Shown here piece by piece: positions 23,985-32,884 of a stretch of DNA of 39,835 nucleotides (positions are counted from its first letter, which is position 1; each line of letters starts with the position of its first letter). Under the pieces are notes generated by a model. The model was given only the letters and a program-made list of their open reading frames with translations, was not told the DNA's origin and did not search any database. The DNA lies in the NCBI RefSeq assembly GCF_900104185.1, contig NZ_FNIZ01000031.1:1-39835 (forward strand). Direction: 5' to 3'. The position numbers and the translations under genes are program-made. The stretch is from Halobacillus aidingensis. Lineage in GTDB: Bacteria > Bacillota > Bacilli > Bacillales > Halobacillaceae.

Positions 23985-25460
23985 CTAAACACCTCGCTTG
24001 TAATTATGCCTTTCTTTAACACCATATTGCAAATTATCTGCCAACAATTTTGCTCCTTGCATGACAATTGGAACACCACCGCCTGGATGAATCGAAGCTC
24101 CAACCGCATACACATTCCCTAACGCATACGGCTGCAGCTGCGGTCGAAACACCCCGGATTGGAAAAGAGTCGGCGCGATTCCGAAGCTGCCTCCTGCAAA
24201 CAAACCTTCCCGTTCAGCATCTTCAGGGGTTCGGACGTGCATCCATTCGATATGTTTTCTCAAGCCCGGAAACCCGCGTGCTTCCAGTTCATCGATGATG
24301 CTTTCAATCAATTGGTCTTTCTTCCCCCAATCCACCGACTCTCCTGTCGGCACAGGAATCAATGTGTAGAGCACACCTTTTCCATCAGGTGCGAGAGAAG
24401 GATCCACTAAGGACGGATGGAAGGTATAAAATGACGGATCATCCGGCAATTGCTTTTCAACAAACACTTGACGCATATGGCGGTCAAAGTCACGAGACAT
24501 GAAAAACTGGTGGATGGAGTCATTCTCATACGTGCGGTCAAGCCCCATATAAAGTAAGAGACAACCAGAGGAAGGAGTATATTTCCGTTGAAGCTGCTTT
24601 TCAGCGGGCATAATTTTGTCCATCAGAGGGAAATCACCGTTCAAGATCAATTCATCGAACTTGATTTTTTCTCCTCCTGCCGTTATGGATAATGCTCTAT
24701 CCTTGTTTGTTTCTACACCTTCTACAGGCATTCCTTTATAAATATGAACCCCTCTTTTTTCCAACTCTTCCTCGATGATTTCAACAAGATGAGCATAGCC
24801 GCCTTTCATGTACCAGATGCCGTGCTCATGTTCACTGTAAGACACGAGCGAATACATCGCCGGCGACTGTTCCGGATGACCTCCGATGTACAACGTTTGT
24901 AACGTATAGGCTTCGACGAGACGCTCATCATCGAAATAACTGCGCATCATTTTTTTAACGTTCTGGTAAGCTTTTAATTTGATCAATGTTTTCAAGTTTT
25001 TACGGGAGAAAAAGGTTCGCTTGTCTACGAACGATTTTTCGAGAAACTGCGCTTTCCCCTGTAAAAACCGTGTCCGCATATCGCTTAAGAACCGGTCGAA
25101 ATGAATCTCATTGCCAGGGAACTTTTCCTTTAATTCCGCTTTTTGTTTTTCGGTATCTGAATATTTGTTGAACGTCGTCCCGTCAGGAAAATGGATATTA
25201 TAGAGAGGGTCGCAAGGAATCAATGGAATACGGTCCCTGGAAATGCCGCCGTCTTCTAAAATACTTAGAAGCATCTCAGGCAGAAGAACGATCGTGGGAC
25301 CCTGGTCGATTTTGAACTCGCCATGCCGTTCGTACGTAAGCCTGCCTCCGAGCACGTCTTTCTTTTCATATATGGAGATCTTGCGGTCAGGGTCGTTGGA
25401 TAAAAGCAGAGCCGTTACAAGACCGCCAATGCCTCCGCCGACAATCGTCGTTGTTGTCAT
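23985..25460 (-). CDS. crtN: CrtN-type carotenoid desaturase
   Basis: 491 residues of the CrtI/CrtN flavoprotein family. The N-terminal FAD motif [14 protein letters not shown] has its glycines at about 8-13; [11 protein letters not shown] follows; the C-terminal motif is [19 protein letters not shown]. It removes hydrogens stepwise from diapophytoene towards diaponeurosporene or diapolycopene at the membrane. The frame opens to 25490, but ATG 25460 follows GGAGG by 10 nt and overlaps the preceding gene by 4 bp. Directly upstream of crtM, the standard crtMN pairing. Which step each paralogue performs cannot be told from sequence. Confidence 0.9.
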   Translation of the reverse strand: MTTTTIVGGGIGGLVTALLLSNDPDRKISIYEKKDVLGGRLTYERHGEFKIDQGPTIVLLPEMLLSILEDGGISRDRIPLIPCDPLYNIHFPDGTTFNKYSDTEKQKAELKEKFPGNEIHFDRFLSDMRTRFLQGKAQFLEKSFVDKRTFFSRKNLKTLIKLKAYQNVKKMMRSYFDDERLVEAYTLQTLYIGGHPEQSPAMYSLVSYSEHEHGIWYMKGGYAHLVEIIEEELEKRGVHIYKGMPVEGVETNKDRALSITAGGEKIKFDELILNGDFPLMDKIMPAEKQLQRKYTPSSGCLLLYMGLDRTYENDSIHQFFMSRDFDRHMRQVFVEKQLPDDPSFYTFHPSLVDPSLAPDGKGVLYTLIPVPTGESVDWGKKDQLIESIIDELEARGFPGLRKHIEWMHVRTPEDAEREGLFAGGSFGIAPTLFQSGVFRPQLQPYALGNVYAVGASIHPGGGVPIVMQGAKLLADNLQYGVKERHNYKRGV

Positions 25461-26941
25461 ATCGGCTGCACCTCCTCTTCCCTGATCCATCCGGTCGTTA
25501 TCCTGGCCGATTCAAGGATGGTCGGCAATCCGCTTCCTGGATGGGTTCCCCCACCGACGAGCCAGCAATGATCAAGTTCCTGAAACCTGTTGTGCGGCCG
25601 GAAGTACATCATCTGGGAAAGTTGGTGACCAAGACTGAACGTCGCACCCTGGTGGACAAAATGATCGGTCTCCCACTGTTTCGGAGTGAGGACTTTTTCT
25701 TCAACGACGTGGCTGCGGATATCTGTGAACCCTGTTTTTTTCTCGATTTCGTCATAGATTAATGATTTGAATGTTTCCTGCTTATCCTCCCAATCAATCT
25801 CAGAATAATTGTTTGGAACAGGAGCTAATATATAAACGGCTGAATGACCCTCAGGTGCAAGCGTCGGGTCGGTCACGCTAGCATTATGGATATAGATGGA
25901 CGGCTCGTCGGACAACACGAGGTCTTTCGTCATCTCATTTACATTCTTCTGGTAATCTTCTGCAAAAAGAATGGTATGATGCGGCATGTCGTACACCTTG
26001 TCAAGACCAACATAGATCATGAACGTCGAACATGAAAACTTCTTCTTTTGAAGCTTTTCTTTGGAATGGCGGCGCAGGACACCGTCATCGACTAAACGGG
26101 TCATCGCTTCAGCGAAGTCCGCATTGATGATATATTCATCCGCGTGTACCGTTTCCCCGGAGTCGAGGACAAGCCCCGTTATCTCCTTACCTGATACATT
26201 GATTTTCTGCACACCCTCATTCAAATGTATTTGTCCTCCGTGTTCCTCTGTCACTTCCGCCATCGCTTTCGACAGTTGATTGACCCCTCCGATCGGGTGA
26301 AACACTCCCCACTCATGTTCCATGTACGAGAGGATGGAAAAGGCTCCCGGACATTCCCACGGCGACATGCCTAAGTACTTCGCCTGAAATGTGAACGCAA
26401 TTTTCAGCCGTTCATCAGTAAAGTAATCGGAAAGGACATCATAGACCGATTTGCCGAGTGAAAGCTTTGGCAGTGCTTTCAGCGCCCGCTTACTCATATA
26501 GTCGGTCAGCTTGTTATGTTTCGTTTGTAAAAGTGGCATGAGTGCCTGCATTTTTTCCCTTGTGTCCTTCATGAAGTTTTCATAACCCGCCTCATTGCCC
26601 GGGAAATGCTCAGCGATCACCTCAAGCATTTTTTCCCTCTCCCGGTACATCGGCACCCTTTTTCCGTCGAATTGAAGTTCATACATAGGGGAAAGCTCTT
26701 TCAAATCCATGTAATCGTGAACATTCCTCCCGGACATTTCAAAGATTTCCTCCATGATCTGAGGCATACTCAAAAATGTCGGACCGATATCGAATGTATA
26801 ATCCCCGAGCGTAAAATGACCGTTCCTTCCGCCCACATAGGATTGTTTTTCATAGACATGAACGTCATAGCCTTTAGCTGCAAGGATCATCGCTGAGGCT
26901 AAGCCTCCAGGTCCTGCTCCGATTATGGCGATCTTTTTCAT
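25457..26941 (-). CDS. Second CrtN/CrtI-type carotenoid desaturase or oxidase
   Basis: 494 residues. It begins KKIAIIGAGPGGLASAMILA, followed by FDIGPTFLSMP and the C-terminal VGGGTHPGSGLPTILESAR. It belongs to the same FAD-dependent family as its neighbour but is clearly divergent, so this is an old duplication. The GPTF...MP and THPG.G signatures are compatible with desaturase activity. The frame continues upstream to 27049, but ATG 26941 has AAGGTGG at 6 nt and puts the Rossmann motif at the normal N-terminal position. First gene of operon B, under the TGTACA-repeat promoter. Exact reaction unassigned. Confidence 0.88.
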   Translation of the reverse strand: MKKIAIIGAGPGGLASAMILAAKGYDVHVYEKQSYVGGRNGHFTLGDYTFDIGPTFLSMPQIMEEIFEMSGRNVHDYMDLKELSPMYELQFDGKRVPMYREREKMLEVIAEHFPGNEAGYENFMKDTREKMQALMPLLQTKHNKLTDYMSKRALKALPKLSLGKSVYDVLSDYFTDERLKIAFTFQAKYLGMSPWECPGAFSILSYMEHEWGVFHPIGGVNQLSKAMAEVTEEHGGQIHLNEGVQKINVSGKEITGLVLDSGETVHADEYIINADFAEAMTRLVDDGVLRRHSKEKLQKKKFSCSTFMIYVGLDKVYDMPHHTILFAEDYQKNVNEMTKDLVLSDEPSIYIHNASVTDPTLAPEGHSAVYILAPVPNNYSEIDWEDKQETFKSLIYDEIEKKTGFTDIRSHVVEEKVLTPKQWETDHFVHQGATFSLGHQLSQMMYFRPHNRFQELDHCWLVGGGTHPGSGLPTILESARITTGWIREEEVQPI

Positions 26942-26971
26942 AACCATCCACCTTCTCTCTTGAACTTCTAC

Positions 26972-26999
26972 TGTACAATCATTATACAAAATATGTACA
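26972..26999 (-). promoter_or_regulatory. Carotenoid operon B promoter with three 11-bp-spaced TGTACA-like sites
   Basis: TGTACA at 26972-26977, TATACA at 26983-26988 and TGTACA at 26994-26999 recur every 11 bp. On the minus strand a -10-like TATAAT (26980-26985) overlaps the middle site, about 40 bp before the first gene. Triplets of 11-bp direct repeats are the operator form of MerR-family CarH/LitR B12 photoreceptors. No standard -35 is seen at 17 bp. The regulator is not in this window, so the assignment is inferred. Confidence 0.5.
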
Positions 27000-27218
27000 A
27001 ATGCAGCCATTGATCCAACTTCACCAATGTGCTCTGCCAATTTTTCCATTTCTTTATACTCATTTTTTACCCTTCAGGCGGATGTTATAACCCTCTACTT
27101 CAGTAAAGTACTACTTTCGCTTCTGTTTCTTGATATTCCTCCTAACGGTACAGGGTGGTTTTATGACAAGGATAATAAAGGGAATCGAGGGGATAATATG
27201 GGCGAAGGAGGCATGGTT

Positions 27219-27422
27219 ATGTATTCAAATCAAAGGATTTCCGGTCCTTATTACCCTTCCCATTCGACCCATCACCCACCACACAACCAATACAGCAACG
27301 AACAATTGAACCATTGGTGTGAGGAGCTGGATCAGTGTGATCATCACCAGGAGCAACAGTCGGACAACATGCACCAAAAAAGTAAAATCACAAAACTTTC
27401 GCCCCCGACCTTCATGATTTGA
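27219..27422 (+). CDS. Small Tyr/His/Gln-rich protein, possible spore or surface protein
   Basis: 67 residues. A Tyr/His/Pro-rich first half (GPYYPSHSTHHPPHNQYSN) is followed by an acidic, Cys-containing and Gln/His-rich stretch (WCEELDQCDHHQEQQ) and a basic tail. GGAGG stands 7 nt before ATG 27219; earlier in-frame ATGs are too close to or before it. The composition recalls small spore-coat proteins, and a YjcZ-type sporulation gene follows 75 bp later, but no motif proves it. Function not recognised. Confidence 0.55.
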   Translation: MYSNQRISGPYYPSHSTHHPPHNQYSNEQLNHWCEELDQCDHHQEQQSDNMHQKSKITKLSPPTFMI

Positions 27423-27497
27423 TGAAGCTGGGTAGATGACCATACACAGCCCCTCCCACGTGCATAGGCTACAAATGTAACAACAGGAGGTGAGCTT

Positions 27498-27623
27498 ATG
27501 TACGGAGGCTATCCTTACGGAGGAAGACGGTGCCACAGACCACGACGTTACGGCAATAACTTCGCCTTGATCGTCGTATTGTTCATCCTATTGATCATCG
27601 TAGGTGCAGCATTTTACTGCTAA
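27498..27623 (+). CDS. yjcZ: YjcZ-family small sporulation protein
   Basis: 41 residues. A Gly/Tyr/Arg-rich head ([19 protein letters not shown]) precedes [20 protein letters not shown], the hallmark membrane helix of YjcZ proteins. These are found across spore formers and mostly lack an assigned role. AGGAGG precedes the ATG at 27498 with normal spacing. It is probably co-transcribed with the small gene upstream. The Arg-rich insertion before the helix is longer than in B. subtilis YjcZ. Confidence 0.85.
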   Translation: MYGGYPYGGRRCHRPRRYGNNFALIVVLFILLIIVGAAFYC

Positions 27624-27800
27624 CCACTGATTTGTGCTTGAAAAAGAAACGCCAAGCATAAGACGAGGGACGGGAGGATGTCCTTTCCACCAAACTTGTC
27701 CAGCGTCTTATGGAGAAAGTAGAGGTAGACGCTGAGAGAGGATGGGAGAAAAGACAACCCTCTCCCCTCTTTAAAAGACTCATCTTTATTCTTTTTCCTA

Positions 27801-27835
27801 AAAAAGGACACAGCCTTATCGGCTGTGTCCTTTTT
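27801..27835. terminator. Bidirectional terminator
   Basis: AAAAAGGACACAGCC, loop TTATC, GGCTGTGTCCTTTTT. It closes the yjcZ side and the converging GGDEF-EAL gene, which stops at 27838. The interval 27624-27800 shows no convincing gene. Confidence 0.9.
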
Positions 27836-27837
27836 AA

Positions 27838-29793
27838 TTAGTGGACCGGTTTGTTTTCGAAAACGGTGATCAACTCCTCAGCGGGCAGTGGCTTGCTGTA
27901 GAAATACCCTTGGATCTCATCACACTTTTCACTTTTAAGAAAATCCCATTGTTCGGCGGTCTCTACGCCTTCTGCAATCACCTTCATATTCAATGAATGG
28001 GACATGTGGATGATCGATTTAACAATGGCCTGGTTTTGCTCCTGGTTTTCACTGATGAAAACTTTATCGATTTTCAACTTACTCACAGGAAAACGGCTCA
28101 AGTATTTGAGTGATGAATATCCCGTGCCGAAATCATCGATGGAGACATGGACTCCTAGGTTCCGGAGTTCATTCAGTGTTTGGATGATGTACTCTTCGTT
28201 GGTCATCGCCATGGATTCAGTAATTTCAAGCTCCAGATACATCGGGTCGAGGCCGGTTTCTTTCAGTATCTGTTTCACCCGATGGACAAGGTCCTTTTGT
28301 AAAAACTGCAGAGCTGAGAGGTTCACACCAACAATGACTGCCGGATACCCTTCTTCCTGCCATTGTTTATTTTGACGGCACGCTTCCCGTATGACCCAAT
28401 CACCGATTTCGAAGATCTGGCCATTTTTTTCTGCGACCGGTATGAAGGTCGCCGGAGAAATCCTTCCTTTTTCCGGATGGTTCCAGCGAATCAAAGCTTC
28501 AAGACCGACGATTTTTCCTGTGTGTATGCTTTTTTGTGGTTGATAATGCAGTTCCAGTTGATTGCCTTTTAAGGCTTTACGCAGTTCTGAATCGATGGAA
28601 AGCATTTGTTCAAACTCTTCACTGATCGATGTGTTATAGCAAAGATAATCATTGCGATGCTTTTCTTTGACGGTGTACATCGCACTGTCTGCCTGCTTGA
28701 TAAGATCTCCAGCTGTCTTTCCATGCTCCGGGTAAAGGCTGATTCCAATGCTTACGGATGTGTACAACTCATACCCGTCGATGACGACAGGCTTCCGGAA
28801 AGCTTCAATCAGCTTTTGCGCCAATGACTCTGCATCGGTCTGATGGTTCACATGCCTCTGCAGGACAAGGAACTCATCCCCACCCATACGAGCAATGAAC
28901 GTATCTGCATCCTGATGCAATTTCAAACGCGAAGCACATGCTTTCAACAGTTCATCCCCGAAAGAATAACCGAGGGTGTCATTGATTTGTTTGAAATAAT
29001 CAAGGTCGATGAAGTGGACAGCAAGCCCGTCCTTCTCTTCGATCGCCTCTTTGACCATATCCATGAAGTAATAGCGGTTGGGAAGGTCCGTCAGTTCATC
29101 ATAATAGGACATGAATTCAATTTTTTTCTCGTTATGTACACGTTCAGTAATGTCCCGAACGATCGCCACGCGTAAAACACGATCGTCCTGAGGATAAGGG
29201 TGGGCGAGGACTTCGATATAAAAAGGGGTCCCATCTTTCTTAATCGCCTTCAGCACATAAGGCTGTTCAGGGTAGCTAAGAAAAAGCTTGTGCAGCGCTT
29301 CGTGTTCACCTTCTTCTGTGAGCGTGAACGCGTCCTGTTTCATAAGTTCTTCTTTTTCGTAACCGAACATGTGTGCAAGCGTGTCATCACAATCAATGAT
29401 CTTTCCTTTTTCGTGAATGACCATCCCCTCGGATGGAACCGTTAACCGTTGACTCATCTTTTTCTTAACTTCGAACGTTTGATCGAGCATCGGGACGGCT
29501 TGGAGAAAAATGGCGTAAAGGGAGCTGTTTTTCTCCACTTCCCGGCATTGAACTTTATACAACGGACCTCCTGATGGGGGGAGATCCACCAACTTCGGGG
29601 TTTCTTCCTTTTTCAGTTGATGAAAATCAAGGAGATCGACGAGTGACTGGAGATCCCCGTCGATCAATTCTCCCGCTTTGTCATTGAACCGAAGCAGTTC
29701 CCCTTCTTCATCTACAAAAAGCAGGGCATCATTCATTTGTTGAAAAATCCAATCATCTATAGGTAATGCAAGCTCTTTCAAACGATCCGACAT
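27838..29793 (-). CDS. PAS-PAS-GGDEF-EAL cyclic-di-GMP enzyme
   Basis: 651 residues, no membrane segment. Two PAS-like sensor domains (about 12-105 and 113-222) precede GGDEF (225-385) with an intact catalytic RMGGDEF (304-308), and EAL (about 400-645) with EAL at 432-434, ELEITES and DDFGTGYSSL (553-562). Both the synthase and the phosphodiesterase signatures look complete, so it could make or degrade c-di-GMP. The RxxD inhibitory site expected before GGDEF is absent. PAS input suggests control by a small ligand or redox state. Monocistronic. Net activity cannot be predicted. Confidence 0.93.
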   Translation of the reverse strand: MSDRLKELALPIDDWIFQQMNDALLFVDEEGELLRFNDKAGELIDGDLQSLVDLLDFHQLKKEETPKLVDLPPSGGPLYKVQCREVEKNSSLYAIFLQAVPMLDQTFEVKKKMSQRLTVPSEGMVIHEKGKIIDCDDTLAHMFGYEKEELMKQDAFTLTEEGEHEALHKLFLSYPEQPYVLKAIKKDGTPFYIEVLAHPYPQDDRVLRVAIVRDITERVHNEKKIEFMSYYDELTDLPNRYYFMDMVKEAIEEKDGLAVHFIDLDYFKQINDTLGYSFGDELLKACASRLKLHQDADTFIARMGGDEFLVLQRHVNHQTDAESLAQKLIEAFRKPVVIDGYELYTSVSIGISLYPEHGKTAGDLIKQADSAMYTVKEKHRNDYLCYNTSISEEFEQMLSIDSELRKALKGNQLELHYQPQKSIHTGKIVGLEALIRWNHPEKGRISPATFIPVAEKNGQIFEIGDWVIREACRQNKQWQEEGYPAVIVGVNLSALQFLQKDLVHRVKQILKETGLDPMYLELEITESMAMTNEEYIIQTLNELRNLGVHVSIDDFGTGYSSLKYLSRFPVSKLKIDKVFISENQEQNQAIVKSIIHMSHSLNMKVIAEGVETAEQWDFLKSEKCDEIQGYFYSKPLPAEELITVFENKPVH

Positions 29794-29819
29794 AAGTGTG
29801 CCCCCTAAACAGCTGTGTT

Positions 29820-31181
29820 CTAACCAATAATGATTCTTTCTCTAGGATAATGAAATTTCCCTTGAGCTTTGTCATGCTTCTTGAATGAGAATAAGAATGT
29901 CAATAATCCGATACGTCCTAAGAACATGAGCAGCATAAGCACGACTTTTCCAAAGGAAGACAGGCCTGGCGTGATGCCGAGGGATAACCCAACCGTTCCG
30001 AACGCCGAACAGACCTCAAAAACGAGTTCATTCAGTGTAAAAGGTTCTGTGATGGTCAGAGTGATAACAGCGCTGAAGCAGACGAATAAGGCGACGATCG
30101 TGACGACCACCGCTTTATTCAAGTCTTCTGGATGAACTTCTCTTCTGAACAATCGAATATTGTTCCCGCCTCTGGCAAAGGTCAATACAAAGATGACTAC
30201 AAGAGCGAATGTCGTCGTCCGGATCCCCCCTCCCACACTACTCGGGGAAGCACCGATAAACATCAAGGAAGACATGAACAGCTGGGTTTGTTCTGTAAAT
30301 TGATTGATATCCATCGTGGCGAGACCACCGCTTCTCGTTGTGACAGACTGGAACAAGGCATAAAAGAAAATTTCATGCCAGGACTTGTCTGTAAAGAAAT
30401 GATTGCTTTCTAAAATGATGATCATGATTGTCCCTAATACAACTAAGGCAAAAAAAGTAAAAGTCGTCAGTTTGGCAAACAATGAAAAACGAATCGTTTT
30501 CTCTTCATGATTTTGCATCAAATATTGTTTGACCTCGATCAGAACCGGAAAACCGATGGCTCCGGCAATGATGAGGATGATGTTGATGAATTGCACAAAA
30601 TAATCGTCACGAAACGGGATCAATGATTGGCCCGTGATGTCAAAGCCACCATTCGTCATCGCACTAATCGTACCGAAGAAACCCTGCAAATAAGCTTCGC
30701 CTGGTTCATAGTACTGAAGAAAATACGTACCTAGGACAAGGAAACCGACCAGTTCGATCACCAATACAACGATAACGATTTGTTTCACTAGTCTTACCAT
30801 CCCGGCAAAGGACGTCTGGTTCTGGTCTGTCATAATCAAACGGCGTTCCTTCAAACCGATTTTCTTCCCGAGCATCAACCAGATCAACGTACCTAAGGTC
30901 ATCACACCGATCCCTCCGAATTGAAGAACGATCGCCAGGATGAAATAACCCGTCGTACTGAACGTTTCCGCTGTGGGCAGGGTGGTCAAACCTGTGACAC
31001 TGACCGCGCTGACCGCCGTGAATAAAACATCGATAAATTCAACTTTGACCCCATCCCTGTGCGCCACAGGAAGTGCAATCAATATAGAGGATATGGTCAC
31101 CGCGACCATATAATATAATGCGATTAATTGGAATGGCGATAAGTCATTCAGCCATCGCAGGCTCTTTCTTCTCACCCACAT
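29820..31181 (-). CDS. Potassium uptake channel subunit KtrB/KtrD (Trk/Ktr/HKT)
   Basis: 453 residues, close to KtrB/KtrD length, with four membrane-pore-membrane repeats. The four filter sequences are visible: SVTGL (Gly64), TNGGF, TRSGG and GTVGLSLG. It imports K+ coupled to Na+, which is central to osmotic adaptation of a halophile. The frame opens to 31436, but ATG 31181 (MWVRRKSLRW) with AAAGGAG at 9 nt and a family-like N-terminus is the start. No KtrA/KtrC gating (RCK) gene is adjacent, as for unlinked ktrC and ktrD in B. subtilis, so KtrD is the likelier name. Confidence 0.93.
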   Translation of the reverse strand: MWVRRKSLRWLNDLSPFQLIALYYMVAVTISSILIALPVAHRDGVKVEFIDVLFTAVSAVSVTGLTTLPTAETFSTTGYFILAIVLQFGGIGVMTLGTLIWLMLGKKIGLKERRLIMTDQNQTSFAGMVRLVKQIVIVVLVIELVGFLVLGTYFLQYYEPGEAYLQGFFGTISAMTNGGFDITGQSLIPFRDDYFVQFINIILIIAGAIGFPVLIEVKQYLMQNHEEKTIRFSLFAKLTTFTFFALVVLGTIMIIILESNHFFTDKSWHEIFFYALFQSVTTRSGGLATMDINQFTEQTQLFMSSLMFIGASPSSVGGGIRTTTFALVVIFVLTFARGGNNIRLFRREVHPEDLNKAVVVTIVALFVCFSAVITLTITEPFTLNELVFEVCSAFGTVGLSLGITPGLSSFGKVVLMLLMFLGRIGLLTFLFSFKKHDKAQGKFHYPRERIIIG

Positions 31182-31235
31182 AAAGTAAAACTCCTTTGAT
31201 GTTGCCAGGTCTAATGGATGTCTATCACCACTATT

Positions 31236-31244
31236 AGTATAGCA
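31236..31244 (-). promoter_or_regulatory. Possible extended -10 promoter of the Ktr gene
   Basis: TGCTATACT on the minus strand (TGn-TATACT), giving a leader of about 45 nt. No good -35 element. Confidence 0.35.
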
Positions 31245-31308
31245 GGATGCTCGACAAATTACTTCCGTTTTTTTAAAAATATAAGACATTTGTACTAATA
31301 CACACGTC

Positions 31309-31335
31309 GGAGGCGTCTGATATTCAGACGCCTCC
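31309..31335. other. Strong hairpin downstream of ywpF
   Basis: GGAGGCGTCTGA, loop TAT, TCAGACGCCTCC: a perfect 12-bp GC-rich stem 11 bp beyond the ywpF stop. No T-run on either strand, so it is an atypical terminator or a 3' stabiliser. Confidence 0.6.
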
Positions 31336-31345
31336 AACCCTATGC

Positions 31346-31771
31346 TTATGCTTTTGATTCCTGGCCACGCTTTTTGAATTCTTCTAAGAGGTCTTCTCCC
31401 TGATAGCCTTCGTCCATCAATTGCTTTAACACCCACTCCACTTGTTCCTGCTGCCGATCTACAATCGTTCCCATGAAAATGACATTCATACGGTCGCCGA
31501 TCATGTTGACGTCAATCGGTTTCACAAGGAAAGTCGCCGGACGGTTGCTTTGTTTCGTAATCTTCACTTGTATGATGATTTCTTCTTGATTTTCTTTCAT
31601 CGTTTCAAAGAAGTCGCGATAACTCTCATCGACGTACGCCTCAATCACCCAACGACCGTGATCATCTTCCCTGTTGATGATCAAACCATCTTCGAGCTTG
31701 ATGCGTCTTTGAGTGATATCCTCATGCTTTTCTTCCACGATATCCAATGAAATCAGTTTAAAGGTTTTCAT
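31346..31771 (-). CDS. ywpF: YwpF-family protein
   Basis: 141 residues starting MKTFKLISLDIVEEK. It matches B. subtilis YwpF in length and pattern (LEDGLIINRED...WVIEAYVDESY, GDRMNVIFMGTIVDR, GYQGEDLLEEFKKR). YwpF is a soluble protein of unknown function. GGAGG lies 8 nt before the ATG. It stands alone between moaA and the Ktr gene, all on the same strand, with a hairpin after it. No catalytic motif seen. Confidence 0.85.
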   Translation of the reverse strand: MKTFKLISLDIVEEKHEDITQRRIKLEDGLIINREDDHGRWVIEAYVDESYRDFFETMKENQEEIIIQVKITKQSNRPATFLVKPIDVNMIGDRMNVIFMGTIVDRQQEQVEWVLKQLMDEGYQGEDLLEEFKKRGQESKA

Positions 31772-31852
31772 TCGAATGACCTCCGAGAATGATAATTATC
31801 TCCATTATAGAACACGGAGAGGACTGGAGCAAAGACTGATTTCGACCTTTTT

Positions 31853-32884
31853 TTATCCACCGATGTAAGACATTTCGATTTTATTCTCTTTCATCGGCTT
31901 CCCTTGGGCCCTGTCGACTGAATATTGATCGGTACGACCTGTCCAAATCGCGAGCAAATAGTCCGTAATTGTTTCATCATCTTCCCCATCACGAAGCATG
32001 GTTTTCAAATCATACCCGGATGAAGCAAACAGACAGGTAAACAAGTTTCCGTCTGCGGACAAACGGGCCCTCGTACAGCTCGAGCAAAACGCTTCCGTCA
32101 CGGATGAGATTACTCCGATCTCTCCCGAACCATCTTCATAACGGTAACGGGAAGCCACTTCTCCATAGTAATTCGGATCCTGAGCCACGAGCGGCATTTC
32201 TTGATCGATTTGTTCGATGATCCATTTTTTCGAAACGACGGCATCCATATTCCAGCCGTTGTGGTTGCCGACCTCCATGAATTCAATAAAGCGCAGCGTA
32301 TCGCCGGTCCCTTTGAAATAGCGCGCCATCGGCAGGATTTGGTCTTCATTCATTCCTTTTTTCACGACCATGTTGATTTTGATTTTCAATCCTGCTTCTC
32401 TCGCCGCTTCGATTCCTTTCAACACCGGTTTCGTTTTGATGCCACGTCCATTCGTTTCCTGGAAAACGTGATCTTCAATCGCATCAAGGCTGATGTTCAC
32501 ACGATCAAGCCCTGCATCCTTCAGTTTTTGAGCCTGCCTGACAAGAAAGACCGCGTTCGTGGTGACGGCAATATCTTCGATGCCATCGATTTCTTTTAAC
32601 CGGCGCACGAGATCCGCAAGGTCTTTCCTCATCAAAGGTTCGCCTCCGGTCAGGCGTATTTTTTCCACGCCGAATTGGGCGAAGATCTTCGCAAGCCGTA
32701 CAATTTCATCAAAACTCAGGAGTTCTTCTTTTGGTAAAAAAGCATAATCCGGACCGAAAATTTCTGCCGGCATACAGTATGTACATCGGAAATTGCATTG
32801 ATCGATCACTGATATTCTTAAATCCTTGATGGGACGACCGAGTTGATCAATGATGTGTGAATCGATAAGATCACCCCTCCTCAA
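31853..32884 (-). CDS. moaA: GTP 3',8-cyclase MoaA
   Basis: 343 residues from TTG 32884. A radical-SAM [4Fe-4S] site CNFRCTYC (Cys30, Cys34, Cys37), a second C-terminal cluster [19 protein letters not shown] (Cys267, Cys270, Cys284) and the essential C-terminal Gly-Gly make the call firm. It converts GTP to the cyclic intermediate that starts molybdenum cofactor synthesis. The start is odd: no ATG or GTG lies in frame near the conserved [17 protein letters not shown] 32884 overlaps the GAGGAGGGG ribosome binding site, so translation may be coupled to moeA or begin at a rare ATC/ATT codon. Confidence 0.95.
   Translation of the reverse strand: MRRGDLIDSHIIDQLGRPIKDLRISVIDQCNFRCTYCMPAEIFGPDYAFLPKEELLSFDEIVRLAKIFAQFGVEKIRLTGGEPLMRKDLADLVRRLKEIDGIEDIAVTTNAVFLVRQAQKLKDAGLDRVNISLDAIEDHVFQETNGRGIKTKPVLKGIEAAREAGLKIKINMVVKKGMNEDQILPMARYFKGTGDTLRFIEFMEVGNHNGWNMDAVVSKKWIIEQIDQEMPLVAQDPNYYGEVASRYRYEDGSGEIGVISSVTEAFCSSCTRARLSADGNLFTCLFASSGYDLKTMLRDGEDDETITDYLLAIWTGRTDQYSVDRAQGKPMKENKIEMSYIGG

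Noticed and set aside
26942-27049. N-terminal extension of the first CrtN-type protein
   Set aside because: The frame is open and coding-like, but the FAD motif belongs at the N-terminus, AAGGTGG fits ATG 26941, and the promoter-like TATAAT and TGTACA sites lie inside the extension.
27620-27811. Minus-strand frame of 63 codons with a hydrophobic stretch
   Set aside because: It would start with GTG inside a strong terminator and has no ribosome binding site, although its composition looks protein-like.
31182-31345. A c-di-AMP (ydaO-type) riboswitch before the potassium channel gene
   Set aside because: The gap is only about 160 bp and contains a promoter-like element close to the gene and the ywpF hairpin; the conserved riboswitch core was not seen.
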